Positions 1 to 9,167 of a stretch of 41,290 nucleotides of DNA are shown one piece after another. This stretch comes from Xenococcaceae cyanobacterium MO_167.B27 (GTDB taxonomy: Bacteria; Cyanobacteriota; Cyanobacteriia; Cyanobacteriales; Xenococcaceae): the NCBI GenBank assembly GCA_030065935.1, contig JASJCP010000051.1:1-41290 (forward strand), written 5' to 3'. The notes below the pieces were generated by a model, which was given only the letters and a program-made list of their open reading frames with translations, did no database searches and was not told where the DNA came from. The position numbers were made by a program, and so were the translations under genes. Each line of letters begins with the position of its first letter. Position 1 is the stretch's first letter.

Positions 1-112
1 TTGACATCCTCCCATCGACAGAGTCGAGGGATTCCTAAGACTCACGACTTAGGCTTTCTGTTTCTTCGGCTTTTAACTAGACTACTGTTGCCAGAAGCCC
101 CCGCCAGATCGC
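1..112 (-). ncRNA. IS right end, candidate omega-RNA 3' region
   Basis: Just downstream of tnpB on the minus strand there are two hairpins. One pairs bases 34-39 with 48-53 (CCTAAG/CTTAGG). The other pairs 10-19 with 23-31 (a CCC/GGG and GTCGA/TCGAC stem with one bulge). They are followed by GATGTCAA. In characterised TnpB systems the RNA that guides TnpB derives from this position and the guide is the sequence beyond the element end, which here lies outside the window. Assignment as an RNA gene rests on position and folding only. Confidence 0.45.
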
Positions 113-1291
113 CTACACAGACATTTTTTCTAAAGACACGATTAGCCCAACCGCGCCTAATCCTCGTTTCAGGATTACTTCACTAGCTACTACATCACGA
201 TTATTCGTGTAACCACAATTATCACAGTGATGAATACGTACATCAAGAGACTTTTTTCCTGTCAAAGTATCGCATCTGGGACAGATTTGCGAGGTGTAAT
301 CTTTATCTACCTTGGCAAAATAGGTATCGGTTTTTTTACATACCCATTGAAGTATATTTACAAAGTTGCCAAAACCAGCGTCGGCAAAATGTTTTCGCAA
401 CATTCCTCGACTCCAGCTTTTGAAGTTTATATCCTCGACAAATATCATTCCTGCTCCTTGACACAATTTATGAGCAGTTTTGAAATGAAAGTCTTTTCTT
501 GTGTCCGTAATTCTTTGATGTAGCCTTGCTATTTTGTGATTAATTTTGGCTCGGTTATTAGAACCTTTTTTCTTGTTTCTTAACTTACGTTGCAGTAATT
601 TAATCTCGCGCTGTAATCTTTTAAGAAACTTGGGTCTAGCTATTAATAACCCTTCACTAGTTGCAGCAAACTTATCCAGTCCTAAATCAATACCTATGGC
701 TTTTCCATGAGGTATTGAATCTGGAATATCCACATCTAGTTGTAACGACAGCATCACAAAATAACCAGATGCTTTTCTGATTACTCTCGCTTGTTTGATT
801 TTACAACCATCTGGTATTGGTCGAGAGTTAATGTATGTCACCCAATCAAGTTTTGGTAATCTAATTTGGTTGTTAGTTATTACCTTTCCTTTGTTTAATT
901 GTGGATATACAAAACTTCTTAATCGATACTTGTTTTTAAATCTCGGAAAACCAAATCCTCGCTTCTTCATATCGACAAAAGCGGTTTCTAATTTTCTCAA
1001 GACCTGTTGTAAAACTTGCGATGGTGCAGATTTTAGGAAATCGTTGTTTTTTTTTGCAGCTACTAAATTCTGCGCTTGATGATAGTAATTAGGGAATGGC
1101 GCATCGGCTGGTATTATATATTCACTTACCCTAGAACAAGAATTAATGCTACAAATTCTAGAATTAAGATAGTCTTTTAACTCTCTCAAGTTATAGTTCC
1201 AAACAGACCTACAGACATCTAAAGTATGTTCTATGTATTCTTTTTGTTCTGGCGTTGGCAGTAACTTATACTCCCAATTCATTACTATCAT
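113..1291 (-). CDS. tnpB: TnpB, RNA-guided nuclease of an IS605-type element
   Basis: A 392-aa protein of normal TnpB length. The RuvC-like centre is visible: the first Asp in GIDLGLDKF (about residue 200), a Glu in VEDINF (about 287) and the last Asp in NNRDVVAS (about 365). A four-Cys zinc ribbon (CPRC...CDNCG) lies between the last two. The N-terminal WEYKLLPT start and the YNLRELKDYL region fit the helix-turn-helix N-terminus of the family. Either ATG 1291 or the second ATG at 1282 (MNWEYK) could be the start. No frameshift is seen, so the nuclease may be active. Related TnpB proteins cut DNA guided by an RNA from the element's right end, which helps retain the element. Confidence 0.9.
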   Translation of the reverse strand: MIVMNWEYKLLPTPEQKEYIEHTLDVCRSVWNYNLRELKDYLNSRICSINSCSRVSEYIIPADAPFPNYYHQAQNLVAAKKNNDFLKSAPSQVLQQVLRKLETAFVDMKKRGFGFPRFKNKYRLRSFVYPQLNKGKVITNNQIRLPKLDWVTYINSRPIPDGCKIKQARVIRKASGYFVMLSLQLDVDIPDSIPHGKAIGIDLGLDKFAATSEGLLIARPKFLKRLQREIKLLQRKLRNKKKGSNNRAKINHKIARLHQRITDTRKDFHFKTAHKLCQGAGMIFVEDINFKSWSRGMLRKHFADAGFGNFVNILQWVCKKTDTYFAKVDKDYTSQICPRCDTLTGKKSLDVRIHHCDNCGYTNNRDVVASEVILKRGLGAVGLIVSLEKMSV

Positions 1292-1499
1292 CGTGCTATA
1301 ACATATCGACCCACAAAAATACTTTAAAGGTTAATTAGAGAAAAGTCAAATTTTTCTAATTATGTGTTTAAATTGGAATATGAAAGGAATTTTTTTTCTC
1401 CTCTCTTATCAAGTTTAGGACAATTAAACCCTGACCGCGATTCATCCCGTCGCCTTTGGCGAGGGTCTTCTCGCGGAAGAGAGATAAAACTTGAAACCA

Positions 1500-1787
1500 A
1501 TGAAACAACTTGTACCAATCATAGTTTGTTTGTGGTTTTGGTTAATAGCTCCAGCAATTCTAAATGCCTCGACCGTAGAAGAGGAAACAAATTCTCAGAT
1601 ACAAGAACAATTAGTCCAGCCACAAGAAACTTATCATTTGCTTGTGTTAGCAGAAGCAAATGATAAGTTTCTTGAATATGAAGTCACTGCACCAGTAGTT
1701 AAGTTTTGGGGAGAAAATCTCAGCGAGACTCAAGTCAGGCTACAAATTGATGTCTATCACACAGTTCCAATAGAGATTATAGAGTAA
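1500..1787 (+). CDS. Small exported protein, unknown function
   Basis: A 95-aa protein starting MKQLVPIIVCLWFW, with a short basic N-terminus, a hydrophobic core and a plausible signal peptidase site near ILNASTVEE, so it is probably exported. A TTG three codons upstream is possible, but ATG 1500 gives the better signal peptide. Upstream sequence has no clear Shine-Dalgarno site. The mature part contains a stretch (YHLLVLAEANDKF) encoded by a perfect 21-bp inverted repeat. Its 3' end overlaps the 3' end of the minus-strand channel remnant by 11 bp. I do not recognise the family. Confidence 0.55.
   Translation: MKQLVPIIVCLWFWLIAPAILNASTVEEETNSQIQEQLVQPQETYHLLVLAEANDKFLEYEVTAPVVKFWGENLSETQVRLQIDVYHTVPIEIIE
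1623..1674. repeat. 21-bp perfect inverted repeat inside a coding sequence
   Basis: Bases 1623-1643 and 1654-1674 are exact reverse complements separated by a 10-base loop. The repeat is in frame with the host reading frame and adds no stop codon. It could be an inserted palindromic element that stayed translatable, or an mRNA hairpin. Confidence 0.85.
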
Positions 1788-2525
1788 TGGGTGAGTCTAT
1801 ATAAATAGTGGGTTCTTCCATTGTAAATTCAAGGTGATGGGATTTAAGCTTTTGAGAAATCTTTTCATTGGCTAATTGCAACAAACGCTTGCGTAACTGA
1901 AGTGAATTTTCCGAAGAACCCAAGATAAAAAACGTAATTCTGGCACGAGAAGCAAGATTATTTTCTGAGTCGATTAGAGTTACTTTGGTACTACCAGGAT
2001 CGATGCCAAATAGCTCCTTGCTAGTTTGTTTAACTACCTGCTCGATTAAAGCTGACTCTTGCTGCTTTAGTTGACGATTAAAATTAAGATAAAGTAGAAC
2101 CATTACTTTTCTACCCCGACTAACATTTTCAATATCTAAATTAGCCATAGTAGAGTATTGACGAAATAAACGAGAAGCTAACCAAGCAATACTAATAATT
2201 ACTGCTAAGTCAACAAAGAATTGTAAAAACTTAAATAATCCCTGATATGACTGTAAGAAATTTAAAGATAGTCTAATCAGAATTAAGCTGCCAGCAATTC
2301 TAAATAAACTTCCTAAAGGAACGAGGAGATTTTCATAAATTATCGTAAAAATTTTAGGGCAAATTGTCTTACTAAAAAACTGATTAAGCTCGGGGTAGCT
2401 CTTCCTACAATTACTGATAGTAATACAAAGAAAACAAATATGCCTACTTGAATTGCTAATTTAATTATTGCTTGCTGGGTTTGCTGATCGATATTTAACG
2501 AGCTTACAAGCTCCATAATATTCAT
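1777..2525 (-). pseudogene. MscS-type channel paralogue, frameshifted and lacking its pore
   Basis: The first frame (from ATG 2525, MNIMELVSSLNID) encodes a membrane segment and stops at about 2340. The coding sequence continues in another frame with ENLLVPLGSLFRIAG, a second hydrophobic stretch and the MscS C-terminal domain, ending YIDSPITL. The shift lies in a T-run near 2340-2350. Compared with the upstream gene, the join RLFRQYS-TMANLDIENVSRGRK skips about 125 residues that hold the pore helix and the MscS beta-domain. The gene thus has both a frameshift and an internal in-frame deletion. It follows the upstream paralogue by 7 nt and ends with nearly the same octapeptide, so it arose by tandem duplication. 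A functional channel is unlikely. Confidence 0.75.
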
Positions 2526-2532
2526 GAAACAA

Positions 2533-3616
2533 TTAAATAGTAATGGGTGAATCAATATTGATGGTTTTTTCTTCTAACTCAAAAGCAACTCCATATTTTT
2601 TAAGTTCTTTTGATAAGTTTTGTTTGGCAAGCTCTAGCAGCTGTTGTCTTAATTCCATAGATAATTTACCAGAACCCAAAATAAAAAAGCTGATTTGTAC
2701 TTGAGTATTCTTTGATTTTTTACCCTGAATAAGCTCAATAAATTTTACTTCTGTATTGCGAAGATCGAGTCCAAAAATATCTTTGGTACTCTCAAATATA
2801 ATCTGTCTAATAAAAACTTGCTCTGATTCTGGTATGGCTTGGTAGAAAGTTATGTAAATTAAAGAAATAACTTTTTTAGCTCTGGTATAGTTTTCTATAT
2901 TTACTTGGGTTAAAGAACTATTGGGGGCAATAATTACTGTTCCTTTACCCGAAGTTCTTATGCGAGTAGAGCGCAGACCAATAGATTCAATTTTACCAAA
3001 TGTACCATCTGGTAAACCGATATAATCATCCACAACAAAAGGACGGTCTAAGTAAAGAACAATACCTCCTAATAATTGTTCCAAAGTTTTTTGAGCAGCA
3101 AAGGCGATCGCTAGTACTCCAATACCCAAACTAGCAAATAATCCCACTAAATTAATCTGATGAGTTTGGGCAAAAATTAACACCATTATCAAAATAATTG
3201 CGCTATTAACTAGAAATTTACTGATGATTAATATTTCGCTATCAAATCGACCTCGATTTTTCACCACAGCATCTAATAAATAAGTATTATAAACTTGTTG
3301 AAAGATTTGATAGCCCAGTCGGCTTAATAAAATAACTATGGTAATTCCTAACGGTACTTCTATAGATTTTAGCCAAATTGATTTAGCTATACTCAACAGA
3401 ATTAAATCGCCAATAATTAAAAGAGAAGCCCAACCCAGTTGACTGTAATAGGGAGGAATAATTTTTTGATATACTTCTTGAATCTGGGGAGGAAAAAAAT
3501 TAGTAATTACCCAACTAATTAGACGAGGAAGTAAAAAAAACTAATAATAAGAAGCCACTGGTAAATCCCAGCAGTGTTAACAGAGTTTTAGTCTCAATAG
3601 TAATGGTTTCTGGCAT
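2533..3616 (-). pseudogene. MscS-family mechanosensitive channel with a single frameshift
   Basis: The main reading frame (2533-3396) holds the MscS hallmarks: the pore-lining helix LVGLFASLGIGVLAIAFAAQ, then KTLEQLLGGIVLYLDRPF, the beta-domain (DGTFGKIESIGLRSTRIRT, IIAPNSSLTQVNIENY) and an alpha/beta C-terminal domain. Upstream, ATG 3616 (MPETITIETK) encodes the first membrane segment but stops after TSSSN. A run of eight T (minus strand; plus strand 3533-3540) where seven would keep the frame separates the two parts. With seven, the product is a 360-aa channel with three N-terminal membrane segments. The shift may be a real mutation, a homopolymer sequencing error, or a slippery site. The family releases osmolytes on hypo-osmotic shock. 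Confidence 0.75.
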
Positions 3617-4124
3617 CTAATTCCATCATTTATAGTTGCTCAATTCATACTAAATTAAAAATACTTTAGAATGAAAAAATTTAATCTGTAATTAACGAGG
3701 TGACTTACACCCAATGGTAAAAATATCTATAAAAACTATTTACTTAAACGTTCTCAACAAGCTTTAGTGGGGAACTTATGCTGTTGAAACTCCACCAAAT
3801 AGAATTTGGCGGATTCTTGGTTCATCCACAGAGCTTACCACTAAATTCTTGCGGTTTTAGCCCTGGGCGTTACCTAAAAGTAGGCTGTTCGGGTATGCCC
3901 TACCCCTAGAGAAATATTGGACAAATAGGAGCAGTCTTCTGAGGCTATAGGTTTGGAGCCAAGAGTTTTTTCGCTTGTGTGGGACAAATTAGCCAAAGGA
4001 GGTGGACAGCCTTATATTTAGTTATTGGTTGAGAACAAGCAGCTATAGGTTTTTAAAGAGGTTAATTACCTTTTCCTCTAACACCTATACTACAGGAGTT
4101 CAAGACTTTGTTATATAAAAATGA

Positions 4125-4166
4125 GGACAAGGGTTGTGAGGATACCTCACCAACCGTGAGATGTCC
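4125..4166. repeat. Dispersed hairpin element, copy 1
   Basis: A 42-bp imperfect palindrome bounded by GGACA and TGTCC, with inner arms GGTTGTGAGG and CCTCACCAACC. A second copy at 19953-19993 has the same outer arms but different, still-pairing inner arms. Both are followed by CGT. Compensatory divergence suggests selection for the fold. Confidence 0.7.
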
Positions 4167-4452
4167 GTTTTGCATCGAAATTGTATATTTTGACTGCGGT
4201 TAAAACCGCCATCTCCTTTTGATCCTTCACTTAAAAGATGAAGGCAAGCAAGCTGCGTTTATTATCGTAAAAATAGCACAAAGCTCAACTATGCGATCGC
4301 TTTTCTTTAATCTCTCAATTTGATACCTGAATCCTTAATATATTGGCTTAATATTTATGCCAAGTAAATTGCTTTTTGTTCAAAGTCTAATTGATTCTGA
4401 TGCAGCCACAAAGTCTAACAACAGACTGTCTTTTGACAGCAGAGGTAAATAT

Positions 4453-4490
4453 GAGCCTCAAAGCTAGATACGGTAAACTTTCTGGAGTTA
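4453..4490 (+). promoter_or_regulatory. Leader motif shared with the 25.8-kb surface-protein gene
   Basis: GAGCCTCAAAG, CTAGATA and TCTGGAGTT occur in the same order here and at 25800-25829, here with ten extra bases before the last block. It lies 178 nt upstream of the 64-aa gene and about 620 nt upstream of the chitinase gene. The sites precede secreted-type genes in both places, so a shared untranslated regulatory element is plausible. I could not match it to a riboswitch class. Confidence 0.4.
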
Positions 4491-4667
4491 GCACTGGCAT
4501 TTTTTGTGAGAGATGCGAGTATGAGATTGTTATTAGGTGTATCTAAATTTTTTATTAGCTTTTTAGGTTGAAAAAGAGATGTACTCTCAAGAATAATATC
4601 TATAGAACTTAAGCATTTAAAAAGCTTTTTCTAAAAATATCAGCAATTATCAAGGATAATTTAACTT

Positions 4668-4862
4668 ATGAGCTTTGAGAATTTAACCTTTAAATTTGAT
4701 GGCACTATTGGAAAATATCCCATCATTACTAATGGAGTGAATAATAGTATTCAAGGTGCTGGTTGTAGCTCAGGTACTGGCTTTAATTCCAACGAACAAT
4801 TCATTTTTGTTGAAAACAAAGCTTCTTTCGCTGATATGACTTCGGGTTATACATTCATCTAA
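4668..4862 (+). CDS. 64-aa protein, unknown
   Basis: Starts MSFENLTFKFDG and ends ADMTSGYTFI. It is rich in Asn, Gly, Ser and Phe and has one Cys and no membrane segment. An AAGGA lies about 12 nt before the ATG, followed by taatttaactt, a leader resembling those before the chitinase and the 1413-aa surface protein (each also begins ATGAG). It may be a small extracellular protein or a truncated repeat unit of a larger one. I do not recognise the family. The gap to the chitinase gene is 251 nt with no obvious terminator. Confidence 0.5.
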   Translation: MSFENLTFKFDGTIGKYPIITNGVNNSIQGAGCSSGTGFNSNEQFIFVENKASFADMTSGYTFI

Positions 4863-5113
4863 TTCCAATTAAATCTGTAGGAATGTTTTGAGAAAATTAT
4901 CACAAAACACAGCAGTTAAGTTTACAAATTAGACACAGTTTTTACTCCAAATCTTTATCTGGTTTAAATTTTAGTATTAGTAAAATTATACTCAGCCCAA
5001 CATATAGGGTAACTCTCATAATTCAAAAAAAGAAAAATCTCATCCATAGAGATGTTTTCTAAATAGAAAATTACAAAAATTATCAATTTATGACTAAGTA
5101 GAGGTAATTTATT

Positions 5114-8100
5114 ATGAGCCGAGGAAATTTTGAAGCAGGACTAGAAGCATTAGGTGCATTTGAATCTGGCAAACCATCAGGAGATCCAGAACAATATAGA
5201 GTCCAAAATACTTTAGGCTTTACAGGCAAGTATCAATTTGGCGAAGCCTTACTAATCGATCTTGGTTATTACGAAGCAGAAACCTATTATGGTGCAGGTG
5301 CAGGTACTAACCTTTGGCAAGGCACATGGACAGAGAAAGCCCAAGCTTTTGGAGTCAATAGTATTGAGGATTTCCGCAATTCTCCTGAAATTCAGGAAGC
5401 AGCTATCCGCGATGCTTTTGAGTTTAATTGGAGCATTATTGAAAAAGTTTTAGGTGAAGCAGGTAAAACCGTAGAAGATTTTATTGGTCAGACCCTTGAC
5501 TTTAATGACCGAGGAACCCAAAAAACACTTACTATTACACCTTTCGGTATCCTAGCAGGAGCGCATCTGAGGGGTCCTTATGGTTTAGCTAATCTATTAC
5601 TTGATGGGACAGTTTCCCTAGACGAATACGGTACATCAATTCTACGTTATGTCAATGAATATGCAGGATATGACGTACCTCAAGACATTACAGGAGGAGT
5701 AGTTCCCAATCCACCCGTTGATATTATTCCCACTACGCCTAATTCAGGAGAATCCTTCATGGGTACAGATGGGGTAGCAGATATCTTCTCTTTTACTTGG
5801 GGTTGGGGTAAAAGTAATTTAATTGAAAATTTCGCTCCTACGGAAGATGTAATTGATTTAAAGCAATTTTGGTTGCCAGATTCTGACCAAGTTAAGATAC
5901 TTGACAGCAATCAAGGTGTGGTAATTGACCTAACAGAAGTTAACAATCAAACAATTATCCTTAAAGGTATTTCTAAGTCTCAGTTGACAGCTAATAATTT
6001 TCAAGGCTTACCCGATGCAGATCTGGTTTTAGATAATCCTCCCAATACTGGTGAGCCAACACCTCCAACCGCTCCAACACCTATGCCCGCTCCAATGACC
6101 ACAATATCGATCAATACGACATCGGTTATGGAAGGAGACAGTGGTAAGAGCAATGCTGTTTTTACTGTTGAACTTTCAGGGGCAAGCGAGCGCGAAATTA
6201 CAGTTAATTATAATACTGTAGATGGTAATGCAGATTCGATGACGGATTTTGTTGCCAAGACTGGTACTCTCACTTTTGCCCCTGGAGAAACTAGTAAAAC
6301 TATTTCGATTGAGGTTAATGGCGACACCACTGTTGAGAAATCCGAAGACTTTTACGTTGAATTAGACAATGCAGTAAATGCCACCATCTTTGATGGTAGA
6401 GGTGATGCCATAATTGTTAATGATGATATGGCACTGACACCCCCTACTAATCCCACCAATCCTACAACTCCATCCAATGGTCAAATAGTTAAAGTTGATG
6501 AGAATGGTTCTGATATTCTGAATTTCAATATAGCTACCGACAAAATTGACTTTGGTTCTTATTCCGTACACTCGATGATTATTACGGAAAAACCAGAAGG
6601 AGTAACTTTTGACAATCCCTGGAATAATAATGAGCAAACTCTGGTAGGCATTTCTTTAAAAGATCTTTCAGTTGATAATTTCCTACCCATCGCCAATAGT
6701 CACTTACGGGAAGATGTGGGTGGTGTTTTAGCTTGGGAGACGGGAAACGCTGTTATCAAACCCAATACCGTTTATGTTCGCTCCCATGAAGTAAATAAGA
6801 AAGAAGTAGTTAGGTTTAACGCAGCTACAGATAAAATCAGCTTTCTGTACTATGGGGGTCGAGAAACACTGGTGATGAGAGATACTCCTGAGGGGGTAGA
6901 AATTGCCACCGAAGCAACTGGTCAAAGTCTCATCCTTAAAGATACTCAGATTAGGGATTTATCCCCTGCTAATTTTGAGTTTCACTTCTCTCAAATTCGG
7001 GAAGATAATTTAGATGATAAGATCTTGATTAATGCTACAAACAACCAACTTGTCAGTCGCGATGGCATCCTCGATCCAGGTGGGTCAGTAGATTATCCCA
7101 CAATGCCTCATACTCATCCAGATGGTCATGGAGATGGTCATAATCATCCTGACCCAATGCCTGAGCCGATGCCCAATCCTGAGCCGATGCCCAATCCTGA
7201 GCCGATGCCCAATCCTGAGCCGATGCCCAATCCTGAGCCGATGCCTGAGCCTGAGTCCAACCCAATGGCAGATTATGTGGGGGTCAATGGGCAAAGTGAT
7301 ACCTTTAGTTTTTCCTGGAATTGGGGTAAAGAAAGTGTAATTGATAAGTTTAATCCTGAGGAAGATAGTATCGATCTCAAAAACTTTTGGACTAACTACA
7401 ATAGCTTTGAGATTATCCAAGAAGGCAATAATACTGTTATCGATCTCAATCAACTAAACAACCAAAAAATTACTCTTCTAGATGTCACCCCGTCCCAGTT
7501 ACGCGCTCAGAACATCGTTGGTGTAGCGGGAGAATTTCCTTTAGCTAATAATCCTACTCCTAATGACCCAACAACACCATCTGTACCTACATTATCGCTC
7601 AATAATGTTTCAATCCTTGAAGGAAACAGTGGTAAAACTAATGCAGTATTTGATGTAGAACTATCCCTAGCCAGCGCTCAAGCAGTAACAGTTAACTATA
7701 ATACTGTTGATAATACTGCCAATTCCCCTACAGATTTTATTGCTAAAAACGGAACTCTAACTTTTGCTCCAGGAGAAACCAGCAAAACCATTACTGTAGA
7801 AGTTATAGGTGATACCCAAATTGAACCCACAGAAAACTTCTATGTTCAGTTAGATGGAGCAGTCAATGCTGACATAGTTGACGCTCAAGCAGTAGGTACA
7901 ATTCGCAATGATGATCGCGCTCCCAACACTGGTGGCAATTCTCAACCCATTATCGGTGCTTACTATCCTGAATGGGCAATCTATGGTCGTAATTATGAAG
8001 TAACCGATATTCCTGCGGATAAAATTACTCACGCTTTTTATGCTTTTGCTAATATCAATAACAATGGTGAAGTAGTAGTATATGATTCTTGGGCAGCTAC

Positions 8101-9106
8101 GGATAGACGCATTGATGGAGATTGGAATACTCCCAAAGAATATGCTGGTAACTATGAGCAATTAAATAATCTCAAAGCAGCTAACCCCCATCTCAAAACT
8201 TTAATTTCTATCGGCGGATGGACATTATCAGGTAAATTCTCTGATGTAGCACTGACAGATGCTTCGAGAGAAAAATTTGCTAAATCTGCCGTAGAATTCA
8301 TGACCAAATATGGTTTTGATGGTTTAGATATTGACTGGGAATATCCTGTTAGTGGTGGTCTAGCTAGTAATACCTACCGCCCCCAAGATAAGCAAAACTA
8401 TACTCTATTGCTTCAAGAATTAGACGAGCAATTACAAATTCAAGAAGCCATAGATAACCGAGATTATCTCTTAACTATCGCATCTCCTGCGGGTTTTGAT
8501 AAGATTCAAAACTACGAACTAGCTGCTATGTCTCAGTATCTAGATTTCTTCAACGTCATGACCTATGACTATAATGGTGCTTGGCAAAATACCACTGGTC
8601 ACAATGCACCTTTGTACGCCAATCCTAATGATCCTTCTGCTAATGGCTCTCAATATAATGTGGATTACACCATTCAAACTTACTTAAATGAGGGAGTTCC
8701 AGCCGATAAGATTGTTTTGGGCGCACCCGCTTATGGTCGTACTTGGACAGGAGTAGGTAGTGATAGTAATGGCTTATTCCAATCCGCTACTGGTGCAGGA
8801 GCAGGAACATGGGAACAAGGAGTGATCGACTATAATGACTTATACAATAGGGTGCAAACCGATAGTAACTATCAAGTCTATTGGGATGATGCTTCTCAAG
8901 TGCCTTATGTTTATAACGAACAACAAAGATTCTTCAGTACTTATGAAAATGTGGAATCCATGCAGCTCAAATTGGATTACATCAAGGAGAATAACTTAGG
9001 AGGCACTTTCTTCTGGGATGCTTCCAGTGATATTCGTGATAGTAACGATCCTAATTCCTTAATTGGTCTTGCTGCTGCTGAATTAGGTGTTGTAACTCAA
9101 CCCTAG
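5114..9106 (+). CDS. Multidomain GH18 chitinase with lysozyme-like and Calx-beta domains
   Basis: A 1330-aa protein without an N-terminal signal peptide. Order: residues 1-190, a domain with FESG...GKYQFGEALLIDLGYY that resembles lysozyme/lytic-transglycosylase folds with E17 in the catalytic-Glu position; two related beta-rich modules beginning MGTDGVADIFSF and VGVNGQSDTFSF (about 215-300 and 718-800); two Calx-beta domains (about 335-440 and 830-937), each closing with NDD; between them a His-rich segment and a PEPMPN repeat linker (about 670-715); and a C-terminal GH18 domain from about 946. The GH18 signature is DGLDIDWE with D1069 and the proton donor E1076. GH18 enzymes hydrolyse chitin or related beta-1,4-GlcNAc polymers. 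The lack of a signal suggests type I-like secretion. An upstream leader may be shared with another exoprotein gene. A perfect hairpin follows the stop. Confidence 0.85.
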   Translation: MSRGNFEAGLEALGAFESGKPSGDPEQYRVQNTLGFTGKYQFGEALLIDLGYYEAETYYGAGAGTNLWQGTWTEKAQAFGVNSIEDFRNSPEIQEAAIRDAFEFNWSIIEKVLGEAGKTVEDFIGQTLDFNDRGTQKTLTITPFGILAGAHLRGPYGLANLLLDGTVSLDEYGTSILRYVNEYAGYDVPQDITGGVVPNPPVDIIPTTPNSGESFMGTDGVADIFSFTWGWGKSNLIENFAPTEDVIDLKQFWLPDSDQVKILDSNQGVVIDLTEVNNQTIILKGISKSQLTANNFQGLPDADLVLDNPPNTGEPTPPTAPTPMPAPMTTISINTTSVMEGDSGKSNAVFTVELSGASEREITVNYNTVDGNADSMTDFVAKTGTLTFAPGETSKTISIEVNGDTTVEKSEDFYVELDNAVNATIFDGRGDAIIVNDDMALTPPTNPTNPTTPSNGQIVKVDENGSDILNFNIATDKIDFGSYSVHSMIITEKPEGVTFDNPWNNNEQTLVGISLKDLSVDNFLPIANSHLREDVGGVLAWETGNAVIKPNTVYVRSHEVNKKEVVRFNAATDKISFLYYGGRETLVMRDTPEGVEIATEATGQSLILKDTQIRDLSPANFEFHFSQIREDNLDDKILINATNNQLVSRDGILDPGGSVDYPTMPHTHPDGHGDGHNHPDPMPEPMPNPEPMPNPEPMPNPEPMPNPEPMPEPESNPMADYVGVNGQSDTFSFSWNWGKESVIDKFNPEEDSIDLKNFWTNYNSFEIIQEGNNTVIDLNQLNNQKITLLDVTPSQLRAQNIVGVAGEFPLANNPTPNDPTTPSVPTLSLNNVSILEGNSGKTNAVFDVELSLASAQAVTVNYNTVDNTANSPTDFIAKNGTLTFAPGETSKTITVEVIGDTQIEPTENFYVQLDGAVNADIVDAQAVGTIRNDDRAPNTGGNSQPIIGAYYPEWAIYGRNYEVTDIPADKITHAFYAFANINNNGEVVVYDSWAATDRRIDGDWNTPKEYAGNYEQLNNLKAANPHLKTLISIGGWTLSGKFSDVALTDASREKFAKSAVEFMTKYGFDGLDIDWEYPVSGGLASNTYRPQDKQNYTLLLQELDEQLQIQEAIDNRDYLLTIASPAGFDKIQNYELAAMSQYLDFFNVMTYDYNGAWQNTTGHNAPLYANPNDPSANGSQYNVDYTIQTYLNEGVPADKIVLGAPAYGRTWTGVGSDSNGLFQSATGAGAGTWEQGVIDYNDLYNRVQTDSNYQVYWDDASQVPYVYNEQQRFFSTYENVESMQLKLDYIKENNLGGTFFWDASSDIRDSNDPNSLIGLAAAELGVVTQP
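7163..7252 (+). repeat. 18-bp tandem repeats coding PEPMPN linker
   Basis: Four exact 18-bp units (gagccgatgcccaatcct) at 7163-7234 plus a diverged fifth. They encode a flexible Pro-rich spacer between the His-rich segment and the second beta module. Identical units suggest recent expansion and possible length variation between strains. Confidence 0.95.
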
Positions 9107-9138
9107 TAACAAATTCGTGTTTCTGGAGAGAGAGTTAA

Positions 9139-9167
9139 TTAGAGGTTACTTTTTCAGTAACCTCTAA
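9139..9167 (+). terminator. Hairpin after the chitinase gene
   Basis: Perfect 12-bp stem (9139-9150 with 9156-9167) and a TTTTC loop, 32 nt after the stop codon. There is no long U tract, so termination efficiency is uncertain, but position and stem strength fit a transcript end. Confidence 0.6.

Larger units (their letters stand above)
1..1340 (-). mobile_element. IS200/IS605-type element, tnpB only
   Basis: A single tnpB gene without a tnpA, followed on the minus strand by two stem-loops and a terminal GATGTCAA at base 1, the arrangement of IS605/IS1341-type right ends. The right boundary therefore coincides with the first base of the window. The left boundary is not resolved; it should lie between the tnpB start and about 1340. 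Without tnpA it would need a transposase supplied in trans. Confidence 0.65.
3617..4667. other. Long non-coding region with hairpins
   Basis: No convincing gene is seen. It holds a copy of a dispersed hairpin (4125-4166), a leader motif shared with another locus (4453-4490), and a short sequence near 3713-3735 (aatggtaaaaatatctat...) repeated at 18691-18713. The stretch 3740-3990 has several small inverted repeats (for example around 3791-3812) but no recognised RNA family. Confidence 0.5.

Noticed and set aside
4380-4560. Known riboswitch in the leader upstream of the 64-aa gene
   Set aside because: Some A-rich blocks recall c-di-GMP-I riboswitches, but the GGCAAACC segment and other conserved parts are not present. 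An Rfam scan would decide.
7053-7453. Open frames across the PEPMPN repeats on other frames and strand
   Set aside because: They arise from the 18-bp repeat and low stop density within the chitinase gene.
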